Origin: Streptomyces sp. T39
GTDB lineage: Bacteria > Actinomycetota > Actinomycetes > Streptomycetales > Streptomycetaceae
Reading direction: 5' to 3'
DNA length: 52,874 nt
NCBI RefSeq assembly: GCF_008042045.1
Contig: NZ_RDBP01000012.1
Span: 618,586 to 671,459 of the forward strand
The notes under the pieces were generated by a model that saw nothing but the letters and a program-made list of their open reading frames with translations, had not been told where the DNA came from and did not search any database. Position numbers and translations under genes: made by a program. This document shows positions 8,199 to 16,515 of the stretch, piece after piece (position 1 is the stretch's first letter; every line of letters starts with the position of its first letter).

Positions 8199-8768
8199 TC
8201 AGTTGAGGCTGGGATCGTCCGGATACGTGGCGAACATGGCCAGTTCGCTGCGCTGGCGCCGGAGCACCGACCGCCACAGCCCCTCCGGCCGGGGGGAGGA
8301 CACGTCGCCCGGTTCGGACTCCACGACGTACCAGGCGCCCTCCTCCAGCTCGCTCTCCAGCTGGCCCGGCCCCCATCCCGCGTAGCCGGCGAAGATCCGC
8401 AGCGAGCCGAGCGCCGAACCCAGCAGCTCCGGGGGCGCCTCCAGGTCCACCAGGCCGATCGCCCCGTACACCCGGCGCCAGCCCAGCGGCCCCTCGTCCC
8501 CGGGGATCACCGCCACCCCGAGCGCGGAGTCGAGCGAGACGGGACCGCCCTGGAAGACCACCCCGGGCTCGCCCGCCAGAGCGGCCCAGGACTCCAGGAT
8601 GTCGGCCACGCCGACCGGCGTCGGCCGGTTCAGCACCACGCCGAGCGAGCCCTCGTCGTCATGGTCGAGCAGCAGGACCACCGCGCGGTCGAAGTTCGGA
8701 TCCGCGAGGGCAGGAGTGGCGACGAGCAGCCGCCCTGTGAGCGAGGACACCTCGGTCATGCGAGACAT
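8199..8768 (-). CDS. YqgE/AlgH family protein
   Basis: 189-aa member of the DUF179 family, named after Pseudomonas AlgH; the biochemical role is unsettled. Recognisable motifs are LTGRLLVATPALADPNFDRAV, GVVLNRP, VFQGGPV and GYAGWGPGQLESELEEGAW. I used ATG 8768 (MSRMTEV); ATG 8759 (MTEV) is equally possible, and an upstream start would add a basic leader not typical of the family. Divergently transcribed from murA with about 240 bp between the starts. Confidence 0.9.
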   Translation of the reverse strand: MSRMTEVSSLTGRLLVATPALADPNFDRAVVLLLDHDDEGSLGVVLNRPTPVGVADILESWAALAGEPGVVFQGGPVSLDSALGVAVIPGDEGPLGWRRVYGAIGLVDLEAPPELLGSALGSLRIFAGYAGWGPGQLESELEEGAWYVVESEPGDVSSPRPEGLWRSVLRRQRSELAMFATYPDDPSLN

Positions 8769-9011
8769 GATCCCGCATCTTCGCCCTCCGCGTGGCCACA
8801 GCGGAACAGTGGGCGTGGGCGCAGGTCGGAGCGCGGCGGGCGGCCGCGGCCGCCCGGAAGGCACCCGTGACCGTGAGCGAGAGGCCGCCGACGCACCGTG
8901 TTGTGCCCGATTCATTACGTGTCAAGGGCCGCCTCGCCCTTACCTGACAGGGCCTTCCGCCCCTTACCCTTTTCTCTGGCCACCCGACCACGACTCCGGA
9001 ACGCGAGATTC

Positions 9012-10352
9012 ATGACCGGCACAGACGATGTACTGCTTGTCCACGGCGGCACCCCGCTCGAGGGCGAGATCCGCGTCCGCGGCGCGAAGAACCTCGTGCC
9101 CAAGGCGATGGTCGCCGCCCTGCTCGGCAGCGAACCGAGCCGGCTGCGCAATGTGCCCGACATCCGTGACGTGAGAGTCGTGCGCGGGCTGCTCCAGCTC
9201 CACGGCGTCACGGTCCGGCCGGGTGAGGAGCCCGGCGAGCTGGTCCTCGACCCGACGCACGTCGAGAGCGCGAACGTCGCGGACATCGATGCCCACGCCG
9301 GTTCGTCGCGCATCCCGATCCTGTTCTGCGGCCCCCTGCTGCACCGCCTCGGCCACGCCTTCATCCCCGGTCTCGGCGGCTGCGACATCGGCGGCCGGCC
9401 GATCGACTTCCACTTCGACGTGCTGCGGCAGTTCGGCGCGACGATCGAGAAGCGCGCCGACGGTCAGTACCTGGAGGCCCCGCAGCGGCTGCGCGGCACG
9501 AAGATCCGGCTGCCCTACCCCTCGGTCGGCTCGACCGAGCAGGTGCTGCTGACGGCCGTGCTCGCCGAGGGCGTCACCGAGCTGACCAACGCGGCCGTGG
9601 AGCCGGAGATCGAGGACCTCATCTGCGTGCTGCAGAAGATGGGCGCCATCATCTCCGTCGACACCGACCGGACCATCCGGATCACCGGCGTCGACAAGCT
9701 GGGCGGCTACACCCACCGGGCGCTCCCGGACCGCCTGGAGGCCGCGTCCTGGGCGTCGGCGGCGCTGGCGACCGAGGGCGACATCTACGTCCGCGGCGCG
9801 CAGCAGCGCTCGATGATGACCTTCCTCAACACGTACCGGAAGGTCGGCGGCGCCTTCGAGATCGACGACGAGGGCATCCGCTTCTGGCACCCCGGCGGCC
9901 AGTTGAAGTCCATCGCGCTGGAGACGGACGTGCACCCCGGCTTCCAGACCGACTGGCAGCAGCCGCTGGTCGTGGCGCTGACGCAGGCGACCGGCCTGTC
10001 CATCGTCCACGAGACCGTCTACGAGTCGCGCCTCGGCTTCACCTCCGCCCTGAACCAGATGGGCGCGCACATCCAGCTCTACCGCGAGTGCCTGGGCGGC
10101 TCGGACTGCCGCTTCGGCCAGCGCAACTTCCTGCACTCGGCGGTCGTCTCCGGACCGACCAAGCTGCAGGGCGCGGACCTGGTCATCCCCGACCTGCGCG
10201 GCGGCTTCTCGTACCTGATCGCGGCGCTGGCCGCGCAGGGGACGAGCCGGGTGCACGGGATCGACCTGATCAACCGCGGCTACGAGAACTTCATGGAGAA
10301 GCTGGAGAAGCTCGGCGCGAAGGTGGAACTGCCGGGCGGCGCGATCGTCTGA
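9012..10352 (+). CDS. murA: UDP-N-acetylglucosamine 1-carboxyvinyltransferase (MurA)
   Basis: First committed step of peptidoglycan synthesis: transfers enolpyruvate from PEP to UDP-GlcNAc in the cytoplasm. 446 aa, slightly longer than E. coli MurA (419). The EPSP-synthase/MurA fold is shown by GAKNLVPKAMVAALL near residue 24 (catalytic Lys region) and the active-site loop PGLGGCDIGGRPIDFH. The loop cysteine (C124) is present, unlike the Asp found in mycobacteria, so intrinsic fosfomycin resistance by that route is not expected. ATG 9012 fits the family start; the Shine-Dalgarno is weak (GCGAGA). Streptomycetes often carry a second murA; this is the copy next to the HU gene. Confidence 0.95.
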   Translation: MTGTDDVLLVHGGTPLEGEIRVRGAKNLVPKAMVAALLGSEPSRLRNVPDIRDVRVVRGLLQLHGVTVRPGEEPGELVLDPTHVESANVADIDAHAGSSRIPILFCGPLLHRLGHAFIPGLGGCDIGGRPIDFHFDVLRQFGATIEKRADGQYLEAPQRLRGTKIRLPYPSVGSTEQVLLTAVLAEGVTELTNAAVEPEIEDLICVLQKMGAIISVDTDRTIRITGVDKLGGYTHRALPDRLEAASWASAALATEGDIYVRGAQQRSMMTFLNTYRKVGGAFEIDDEGIRFWHPGGQLKSIALETDVHPGFQTDWQQPLVVALTQATGLSIVHETVYESRLGFTSALNQMGAHIQLYRECLGGSDCRFGQRNFLHSAVVSGPTKLQGADLVIPDLRGGFSYLIAALAAQGTSRVHGIDLINRGYENFMEKLEKLGAKVELPGGAIV

Positions 10353-10368
10353 CGCGCCCGCCGCACGC

Positions 10369-10402
10369 ACGGCCCTCGCGGGGTTCGCCCCGCGGGGGCC
10401 GT
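10369..10402 (+). terminator. murA: murA terminator
   Basis: Stem ACGGCCCxCGCGGGG / CCCCGCGxGGGCCGT with a TTCG loop, 16 bp after the murA stop. Confidence 0.75.
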
Positions 10403-10603
10403 TCGCGTCCGCGGAGACGTGGGGCGGGGCGGACCTCCGGGCGCCCTCCCGGAGGCGGCACGCGGGCCCTGGGCGGCACGCGGGCCCGGGGGGCGAGCGG
10501 CGCCCGGGAGGCGCGGGCCCCGGGCGGCACGCGGGCCGCGCGGCCGTTCGCGTCCGCACGCCCGGCAGGGGCCGCAGGCGCCCCGTACGGGCCCGGACGT
10601 GCC

Positions 10604-10638
10604 GGAGGGCGGGTACCGTCCCGCGGTACCCGCCCTCC
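10604..10638 (-). terminator. hup: hup terminator
   Basis: Perfect 15-bp stem GGAGGGCGGGTACCG with its complement and a 5-nt loop, about 30 bp beyond the HU stop; it may act in both directions. Confidence 0.75.
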
Positions 10639-10670
10639 GTGTGCCTGAGACGCCTGGGGCGCCCGGCGCC

Positions 10671-10952
10671 TTACTTGCCCTTGGCGGCTTCCTTGAGCTT
10701 CGAGCCCGCGGAGACCTTCACGCTGTAGCCGGCCGGGATCTGGATGGGGTCGCCGGTCTGCGGGTTACGAGCGGTGCGAGCGGCACGGTGGGTGCGCTCG
10801 AAGGTCAGGAAGCCGGGGATGGTGACCTTCTCGTCGCCCTTGGCGACGACCTCGCCGACAGTCTCGGCGAGAGCAGCCAGAACGGCGTCGGCGTCCTTGC
10901 GGGTCACCTCGGCGCGGTCGGCCAGCGCGGCCACCAGCTCACTGCGGTTCAT
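10671..10952 (-). CDS. hup: HU-family DNA-binding protein
   Basis: 93-aa histone-like nucleoid protein; forms dimers that bend and compact DNA. The family signature is complete: MNRSELVAALADRAEV at the N-terminus, GFLTFERTHRAARTARNP, and the flexible beta-arm with Pro in QTGDPIQIPAGYSVKVSAG. There is no Lys/Ala-rich C-terminal extension, so this is the short vegetative HU (HupA type), not the longer HupS of spores. ATG 10952 is preceded by GGGAG. Single-gene unit ending at the hairpin at 10604-10638. Confidence 0.96.
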   Translation of the reverse strand: MNRSELVAALADRAEVTRKDADAVLAALAETVGEVVAKGDEKVTIPGFLTFERTHRAARTARNPQTGDPIQIPAGYSVKVSAGSKLKEAAKGK

Positions 10953-11299
10953 GTTGTTACTCCCGTGTTCTTCGTGCTGTTGAGGCGTGCCACGCGGCAG
11001 GGCCGCAGGAGGCACAGCAAAGCCGATGCTGCCAGGGCCCTCGGACATTCCCCGGACCCGGGTCTGCTGTCAGACCCTCGCGCCCGAATAAGCATCCTGC
11101 CCCCACCACCGGCGGGAACGCCAATCCGGCACTCTCCTGAGTCACACGAAAAGCGCCACAGCCTCGTCGTGGTGACGTTGCGTCGACTGTGCCGGGACTC
11201 CTCGGAGCGGTCGCGGGCTCATGATCCGCCACCCTAGAGGGGGATTTGGGATGCTGCGACCCGCGACGCGCCGTATGTCGGATGGTCTCGGAGGCCTTC
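10953..11299. other. hup upstream region
   Basis: 347 bp between the malic enzyme stop and the HU start. I see no ORF with convincing codon use. It must hold the hup promoter; a TAGGGT hexamer on the minus strand near 11236 resembles a -10 element, but no good -35 accompanies it. Confidence 0.4.
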
Positions 11300-12733
11300 T
11301 CAGGCCGGAGTGGGGGCCGTCACTGTCGCCCCCGCCGCCTTGGCGGCGTCACGCACCGCACCCGCGACGGCGCCCGCGACCTTGTCGTTGAAGACGGAGG
11401 GGATGATGTAGTTCGGGTTGAGCTCGTCGTCGGTGACCACGGCGGCGAGCGCGGCCGCGGCGGCGAGCATCATCTCGGTGTTCACGGTGCGGGACTGGGC
11501 GTCCAGCAGACCGCGGAACACGCCGGGGAAGACCAGTACGTTGTTGATCTGGTTCGGGAAGTCGGACCGCCCGGTGGCCACAACTGCCGCCGTCTGACGG
11601 GCGATTGCCGGGTCGACCTCGGGGTCCGGGTTCGCGAGAGCGAAGACGATGGCGCCGTCCGCCATCGCGGCGACGTCCTCGGCTCCGAGCACGTTGGGCG
11701 CCGAGACGCCGATGAACACGTCCGCGCCCACGACCGCTTCCTTGAGCGTGCCCGTGACGCCCTCGGGGTTGGTGTTGTCGGCGATCCAGCGCAGCGGCGA
11801 GTCGGCGGCCGCGTCGACCAGGTCCTCGCGGTCCGCGTGCACCACCCCGTGGATGTCGGCGACGACGGCGTGCTTGACGCCGGCGGCCAGCAGCAGCTTG
11901 AGGATGGCGGTGCCGGCCGCACCGGCGCCGGACATGACGACCCGCACGTCGGAGACCGATTTGCCCACCACGCGCAGGGCGTTGGTGAGGGACGCGAGGA
12001 CGACGATGGCGGTGCCGTGCTGGTCGTCGTGGAAGACGGGGATGTCCAGGGCCTCGCGCAGCCGGGCCTCGATCTCGAAGCAGCGCGGCGCGGAGATGTC
12101 CTCCAGATTGATGCCCGCGAAGCCGGGTGCGATGGCCCTGACGATCTCGACGATCGCGTCGGTGTCCTGGGTGTCCAGGCAGATCGGCCAGGCGTCGATG
12201 CCGGCGAAGCGCTTGAAGAGGGCCGCCTTGCCCTCCATGACGGGCAGCGCGGCCTTGGGGCCGATGTTGCCGAGGCCGAGCACGGCGGAGCCGTCCGTCA
12301 CCACTGCAACGGAGTTGCGCTTGATGGTGAGGCGGCGGGCGTCCTCCGGGTTCTCGGCGATGGCCATGCAGACCCGCGCCACACCCGGGGTGTAGATCAT
12401 CGAGAGGTCGTCACGGTTGCGGATGGGGTGCTTGGACGCCATCTCGATCTTGCCGCCGAGGTGCATCAGGAACGTACGGTCGGAGACCTTGCCGAGGACG
12501 ACGCCCTCGATGTCGCGCAGGCCCTCGACGATCTCGTCGGCGTGCGCGGTGGAGCTGGCGGCGATCGTGACGTCGATGCGCAGCTTCTCGTGGCCGGATG
12601 CGGTCACGTCGAGGCCGGTCACGGACCCGCCGGAGGATTCCACGGCGGTGGTGAGCTGGGAGACCGCGGTTCCGCTCGCGGGCACCTCCAGCCGGACCGT
12701 CATCGAGTACGAGACGCTTGGCGCCGTTGCCAT
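11300..12733 (-). CDS. NAD(P)-dependent malic enzyme with N-terminal ACT domain
   Basis: Oxidative decarboxylation of malate to pyruvate and CO2, linking the TCA cycle to pyruvate and supplying NAD(P)H. 477 aa. Residues 1-80 form an ACT-like regulatory domain (MTVRLEVPASGTAVSQLTTAV), then the small-type prokaryotic malic enzyme: SKHPIRNRDDLSMIYTPGVA, TDGSAVLGLGNIGP, VFHDDQHGTA (metal site) and the Rossmann motif MSGAGAAGTA. The ACT domain suggests control by a small molecule, probably an amino acid or acyl compound. Its leader contains a 16-bp palindrome (12848-12863), and a separate structured RNA unit lies just upstream. Cofactor preference cannot be read reliably here. Confidence 0.94.
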   Translation of the reverse strand: MATAPSVSYSMTVRLEVPASGTAVSQLTTAVESSGGSVTGLDVTASGHEKLRIDVTIAASSTAHADEIVEGLRDIEGVVLGKVSDRTFLMHLGGKIEMASKHPIRNRDDLSMIYTPGVARVCMAIAENPEDARRLTIKRNSVAVVTDGSAVLGLGNIGPKAALPVMEGKAALFKRFAGIDAWPICLDTQDTDAIVEIVRAIAPGFAGINLEDISAPRCFEIEARLREALDIPVFHDDQHGTAIVVLASLTNALRVVGKSVSDVRVVMSGAGAAGTAILKLLLAAGVKHAVVADIHGVVHADREDLVDAAADSPLRWIADNTNPEGVTGTLKEAVVGADVFIGVSAPNVLGAEDVAAMADGAIVFALANPDPEVDPAIARQTAAVVATGRSDFPNQINNVLVFPGVFRGLLDAQSRTVNTEMMLAAAAALAAVVTDDELNPNYIIPSVFNDKVAGAVAGAVRDAAKAAGATVTAPTPA

Positions 12734-12847
12734 GACCGGGTTCCTCTGCTTTCCCTAGCTTCGTTGCTGCACCGCACCGCGGCCGTGGCCCGGGCAGCGC
12801 CCTCCGATGGTGACACCTACCCGCGAGTAGCAGGTAATGCGGTCATT

Positions 12848-12863
12848 TAGTTTTCGGAAACTA
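12848..12863. promoter_or_regulatory. Palindrome in the malic enzyme leader
   Basis: TAGTTT-TCGG-AAACTA, perfect 6-bp arms, 115 bp upstream of ATG 12733; an overlapping dyad GGAAA-CTAC-TTTCC abuts it. The AT-rich composition stands out from its surroundings. It probably binds a transcription factor; I do not recognise which one, though redox- and HxlR-type regulators use similar sequences. Confidence 0.5.
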
Positions 12864-12886
12864 CTTTCCACCATACGAGAAGTTGC

Positions 12887-13041
12887 CGGGAAACAGAAGA
12901 GGTCCGGGTCACCGAAGGGTGACCCGGACCTCTGTCCGGACGAAGAAGTGGCACCGACCCGCCATGCTCGCCTCGCGGCAAGTGGTCGCTCGTAGCGACG
13001 AAGGTTGGGCCCGGGGGCTTGGATCGGGCCGGTGCCACACC
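12887..13041 (-). ncRNA. Candidate structured small RNA between the helD-like and malic enzyme genes
   Basis: On the minus strand a SigR-type promoter (13048-13074) is followed, at the expected start near 13041, by a compact fold: a 9-bp closing stem (GUGGCACCG at 13038-13030 with CGGUGCCAC at 12956-12948) enclosing three hairpins: GGCCCG/CGGGCC with a C-rich loop, GUCGCU/AGCGAC, and CUUGCC/GGCGAG. A 16-bp terminator stem with a UUCG-type loop and a U-rich tail follows at 12898-12933. Promoter, four-way junction and terminator together make a transcription unit of about 150 nt without a convincing ORF. It could be a free sRNA or a terminating leader for the malic enzyme gene. I could not match it to a known RNA family. 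Confidence 0.65.
12898..12933 (-). terminator. Intrinsic terminator of the small RNA candidate
   Basis: Perfect 16-bp stem AGAGGTCCGGGTCACC with its complement, CTTC loop, then TTCTGTTTC on the minus strand. Unusually canonical for Streptomyces. Confidence 0.85.
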
Positions 13042-13047
13042 CAGGCT

Positions 13048-13074
13048 AACGCACCACCCGGGGAAGTGATTCCC
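13048..13074 (-). promoter_or_regulatory. SigR-type promoter (GGGAAT-N18-GTT)
   Basis: Read on the minus strand: GGGAAT at 13074-13069, exactly 18 nt, GTT at 13050-13048. This equals the published consensus of the thiol-oxidative-stress sigma factor SigR. The predicted start, 7-9 nt downstream, falls at the first base pairs of the folded RNA. Experimental start mapping would settle it. Confidence 0.65.
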
Positions 13075-13141
13075 GCACGACACGTTGACTCGCCGTCAGT
13101 CCGCTCGCACCCCCCGGGAGCCCGGCCCCGGCCCGGGTCCC

Positions 13142-15520
13142 TCAGTCCCTCAGCAGGTCCGGAACCCCGTCCGCGTCCGGCTGGTCGCGCCGGGCCGAGA
13201 CGACCGTGAGCTGCTGCGTCGCCCGGGTGAGTGCCACGTACAGCACCCGCAGGCCGGCGGGGCTCTCGTCGGCGATCTCCGCCGGGGAGACCACCACCGT
13301 GGCGTCGTACTCCAGGCCCTTGGCCTCCAGTGAGCCGAGCGCCACCACCCGCTCCCCCAGCCCCGCGAGCCAGCGGGCCGCCTGCTCACGGCGGTGCATC
13401 GCCACCACGACGCCGACCGTGCCGTCGACGGCGGCCAGCAGCCGCTCCGCCTCCGCCCGCACGGCGTCCGCGAGGTCCCCGCCCTCGGGGACCACCGCGA
13501 AGCGGGGGCGCACCCCGGTGGAACGCACCGCGGCGGGCGCCCGCATCCCGGGCATGGCCAGGGTGAGGACCTTCGCGGCGAGCTCGGCGATCTCGGCCGG
13601 GTTGCGGTAGTTCACCGTCAGCTCGAAGCGCCTGCGGGGGCGGCTGCCGAGCGCCTCGTCCCGTGCCTCGGCGGCCTCGTCCGGGGAGGACCAGGACGAC
13701 TGCGCGGGGTCGCCGACCACCGTCCAGGTGGCATGACGCCCCCGGCGGCCGACCATGCGCCACTGCATCGGCGTGAGGTCCTGCGCCTCGTCGACGATGA
13801 CATGGGCGTACTCGGTGCGTTCGGCGGCCAGGCGGTCGGCCCGCTCCCGCTGCGACTCCTCACGCTGCGGCATCAGCTCCTCCAGCCCGGTGAGCTGGTC
13901 CAGCGGGTCGAACTCGCGCTTCCTGCGCGGCCGCGCGGGCGCCCCGAGCAGCGCGCCGAGCTCGTCGAGGAGCGCGACGTCGTGGACCGACAGCGCGTCG
14001 CGCCGCAGCGACCTGGCCAGCCGGCGCACCTCGCCCGGGTTGAGGATCCGGCGGGCCCAGCGGCCGAGCCGCCGCTCGTCCGCCATCGCGGCGAGCACCC
14101 CGCGGGGGGTCAGCTCGGGCCACCAGGCGTCCAGGAACGCGAGGAAGCTGTCCTCCGAGGTGACGTCCTCGTCGAAGGAGGAGCGCAGCTCGGCGGCGAG
14201 CTCGGGGTCGCCCGGGTGGCGGCCGGCCGCGCCCGACTTGGCGTACAGGGCGTCCAGCAGCAGCCGGCGGGCACGCGGGCGGAGCAGGTTGACGGGCGTG
14301 GTGCCGCCGAGGACGGTGTGGCGGATGCGCTGGAGTTCGTCCGCCTCCAGCTCCAGGCGGCGGCCGAAGACGACCACCCGCAGCCGGTCCGGGGTGCCCG
14401 CGGCGGGCTCCTCCCCCAGGGCGAGCTGCCCCGCGGCGGGCGCCGCCGGCTGCTCCAGCGCGCCCCGCGCGGCCTTGCGCAGCACCTTCAGCATGCGGGA
14501 CGAGCCCTTGACGCGGGCGACCGCCGGTTCGTCGTACGCGGTGGCCTCCGCGCCGTCGACGAGCGAGCCGACCGCCCGGATGGCGACCTGCCCCTCCTCG
14601 CCCAGCGAGGGCAGCACGCCCTCCGTGTAGGCGACCAGCAGCGGCGTCGGCGAGACGATGAGGATGCCGCCCGCGTATCTGCGCCGGTCCTTGTAGAGGA
14701 GGTACGCCGCCCGGTGCAGCGCCACCGCCGTCTTGCCGGTGCCGGGGCCGCCCTCCACGTAGGTCACGGACGCGGCGGGGGCCCGGATGACCAGGTCCTG
14801 CTCGGCCTGGATGGAGGCGACGATGTCGCGCATGGTGTGGCTGCGGGCCTGGCCGAGCGCGGCCATCAGGGCGCCGTCGCCGACGACGGCCAGCGGCGCG
14901 CCGTCGAGGGAGGCGGAGAGCTCGGGGCGCATGAGGTCGTCCTCGACGCCGAGGACCTTGCGGCCGCGGGAGCGGATGACGCGCCGGCGCACCACCCGGC
15001 CCGGTTCGACCGGTGTGGACCGGTAGAAGGGGGCCGCGGCGGGGGCGCGCCAGTCGATCACCAGGGGGGAGTAGTCGGCGTCGAGGACGCCGATCCTGCC
15101 GATGTGCAGGGTCTCGCCGATCGGGGCGGTGCCGTCGGCCCGCACGGCGTCGTCGGCGGGTTCCACGGAGGTGTGGGCGCCGTCGGGGCCGCGCTCGCCG
15201 TCCTTGCCGTGCAGCAGGTCGATCCTGCCGAAGAGGAAGTCCTCGAACTCGTTGTTGAGACGGTTGAGGTGGATCCCCGCCCGGAACACCTGGGCGTCCC
15301 GCTCGGCGAGCGCGCCGGGCGTGCCGACCTGGCCCCGCTTGGCGGCGTCGTCCATGAGGAACTCCGCCTCGTGGATCTTCTCCTCCAGACGGCGGTAGAC
15401 CCGGTCCAGATGGACCTGTTCGACGCCGATCTCACGGTCTCGCACCGAATCGGCGGCGGACGCGGCCGCCGGAGCGGTCACGCGATCGACTACGGAATCA
15501 GCGGCATCCTGCGCGGCCAC
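13142..15520 (-). CDS. HelD-like superfamily 1 helicase/ATPase, RNA polymerase-associated
   Basis: 792 aa. The layout is that of actinobacterial HelD: an N-terminal coiled coil (EQVHLDRVYRRLEEKIHEAEFLM), a GRIGVLDADYSPLVIDWRAPAAAPFYR module, Walker A in EGGPGTGKTAVALHR (residues 256-270), Walker B/DEAQ box VIVDEAQDLTPMQW, and late motifs including VALTRATQQLTVV. HelD proteins dismantle stalled RNA polymerase complexes using ATP, and the Streptomyces relative HelR displaces rifampicin (established for the family). The GTG start at 15520 has AAGGGGG just upstream. I looked for a rifamycin-associated element upstream and did not see one. UvrD/PcrA are less likely because they lack the WRAP module. 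Confidence 0.88.
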   Translation of the reverse strand: MAAQDAADSVVDRVTAPAAASAADSVRDREIGVEQVHLDRVYRRLEEKIHEAEFLMDDAAKRGQVGTPGALAERDAQVFRAGIHLNRLNNEFEDFLFGRIDLLHGKDGERGPDGAHTSVEPADDAVRADGTAPIGETLHIGRIGVLDADYSPLVIDWRAPAAAPFYRSTPVEPGRVVRRRVIRSRGRKVLGVEDDLMRPELSASLDGAPLAVVGDGALMAALGQARSHTMRDIVASIQAEQDLVIRAPAASVTYVEGGPGTGKTAVALHRAAYLLYKDRRRYAGGILIVSPTPLLVAYTEGVLPSLGEEGQVAIRAVGSLVDGAEATAYDEPAVARVKGSSRMLKVLRKAARGALEQPAAPAAGQLALGEEPAAGTPDRLRVVVFGRRLELEADELQRIRHTVLGGTTPVNLLRPRARRLLLDALYAKSGAAGRHPGDPELAAELRSSFDEDVTSEDSFLAFLDAWWPELTPRGVLAAMADERRLGRWARRILNPGEVRRLARSLRRDALSVHDVALLDELGALLGAPARPRRKREFDPLDQLTGLEELMPQREESQRERADRLAAERTEYAHVIVDEAQDLTPMQWRMVGRRGRHATWTVVGDPAQSSWSSPDEAAEARDEALGSRPRRRFELTVNYRNPAEIAELAAKVLTLAMPGMRAPAAVRSTGVRPRFAVVPEGGDLADAVRAEAERLLAAVDGTVGVVVAMHRREQAARWLAGLGERVVALGSLEAKGLEYDATVVVSPAEIADESPAGLRVLYVALTRATQQLTVVSARRDQPDADGVPDLLRD

Positions 15521-15693
15521 CGAGGCCCCCTTCTGACGTGCACTGGGCAGCCGTCAACCGTACGCCAAGGGGGGAGGGGATTGCACCTGTGTCCGGCCCG
15601 CGGCGGACCCGGGGTGCGCCCGCCGCCTCCCGGGGGAGCACATGCGAACGCCCCGGGCCCGCGGGACCGAGGGGAAGGGGCCGGCCGTGCCGC

Positions 15694-16515
15694 CTACGCG
15701 TCGACCTCCACCAGCCGGGTGCCGTCGAAGGTGCGGACCTCGAAGCGGTCGATCTCGTCCCGGTTCATGGCCGCGCCGCCGTGCACGTAGAGCGGGTTCC
15801 TGGCGGTCTCGTGCGGGCTGTCGGTGATGCCGTAGCCCCAGGTGGGGACGGCCCAGGAGGTGACGACCTCCTCCTCGCCCGTGGTGGAGACGGCGACCAG
15901 GCTGCACTTGAGGGGGCCCTTGACGTTCTTCAGCTCCAGGACCGTGTGGGTGCCCCAGCCCTTCTTCTCCATGCCGACGACCGCGCTGACCCTGGTCGTC
16001 GAGTCGGTGCCCTCGACCTTCTCCTCCATGTGGTGGAAGAAGGCGTCCTCGGCCGGGCTGGTCGGGTGGGGGTCGGCCGCCTGGCTGCCCGTGGTGTCGT
16101 CGGCCGTGACCACGACCGCGACCGCCGGGCCGCCGATGATCAGCGCGGCGACGGCGGCGAGCAGGTACATCCCGCGCCGGCGCTTCGCCGCCCGCTTGAC
16201 GGCCACCTCGTTCAGCAGGCCGTCGAGCACTCTGGGGCTCGGCGAGGCGGGGACCACGGGCGCGGGGCGCGGCGGCGGGAAGTCCATGGCGCCGGGCATG
16301 CCCCAGGGGTCGCCCTGCGGTGGCGGCGCCGCGGCGGGCGCCTCCGCCAGCATCGCCAGCATCGGTTCCATGCCGGAGAACTCGTCGAGACGGGCGGCGC
16401 ACAGGTCGCACCCGGCCAGATGCGCCTCGAAGGCGGAGGCGTCCGCTTCGTCGAGCACTCCGAGCACGTATGCGCCGACGGCGTCGTGCACCGACTCCTG
16501 CTCGTACCTGGTCAC
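15694..16515 (-). CDS. Membrane anti-sigma factor with zinc-binding N-terminus
   Basis: 273 aa. The cytoplasmic N-terminus carries the HxxxCxxC anti-sigma motif (FEAHLAGCDLC, residues 28-38). A Pro-rich linker leads to one membrane helix (GMYLLAAVAALIIGGPAVAVVV, about 115-136). The roughly 135-residue outer domain is rich in beta-strand and ends RTFDGTRLVEVDA; I do not recognise it as a named fold, but it is the likely sensor. The GTG start at 16515 overlaps the sigma factor stop (GTGA), which fixes the pair as a coupled cognate sigma/anti-sigma unit. Release presumably involves regulated proteolysis, as in RskA-type systems (inference). Confidence 0.9.
   Translation of the reverse strand: MTRYEQESVHDAVGAYVLGVLDEADASAFEAHLAGCDLCAARLDEFSGMEPMLAMLAEAPAAAPPPQGDPWGMPGAMDFPPPRPAPVVPASPSPRVLDGLLNEVAVKRAAKRRRGMYLLAAVAALIIGGPAVAVVVTADDTTGSQAADPHPTSPAEDAFFHHMEEKVEGTDSTTRVSAVVGMEKKGWGTHTVLELKNVKGPLKCSLVAVSTTGEEEVVTSWAVPTWGYGITDSPHETARNPLYVHGGAAMNRDEIDRFEVRTFDGTRLVEVDA

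Larger units (their letters stand above)
10353..10670. other. GC-rich murA-hup intergenic region with short repeats
   Basis: No gene is credible here. It holds a terminator at each end and, between them, three copies of GGCGGCACGCGGGCC (10454-10468, 10472-10486, 10523-10537) and two copies of GGCCGTTCGCGTCCGC (10398-10413, 10551-10566). Both flanking genes converge on it. Confidence 0.7.

Noticed and set aside
12887..13041. Identity of the structured RNA as 6C RNA, SRP RNA, 6S RNA or SAM-IV riboswitch
   Set aside because: It lacks the paired six-C loops of 6C RNA, the SRP GGAA/AGCAG core, the long 6S bulge, and the SAM-IV core sequences as I remember them.
15521..15693. Rifamycin-associated element upstream of the HelD-like gene
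   Set aside because: No matching long inverted repeat was found in the leader.
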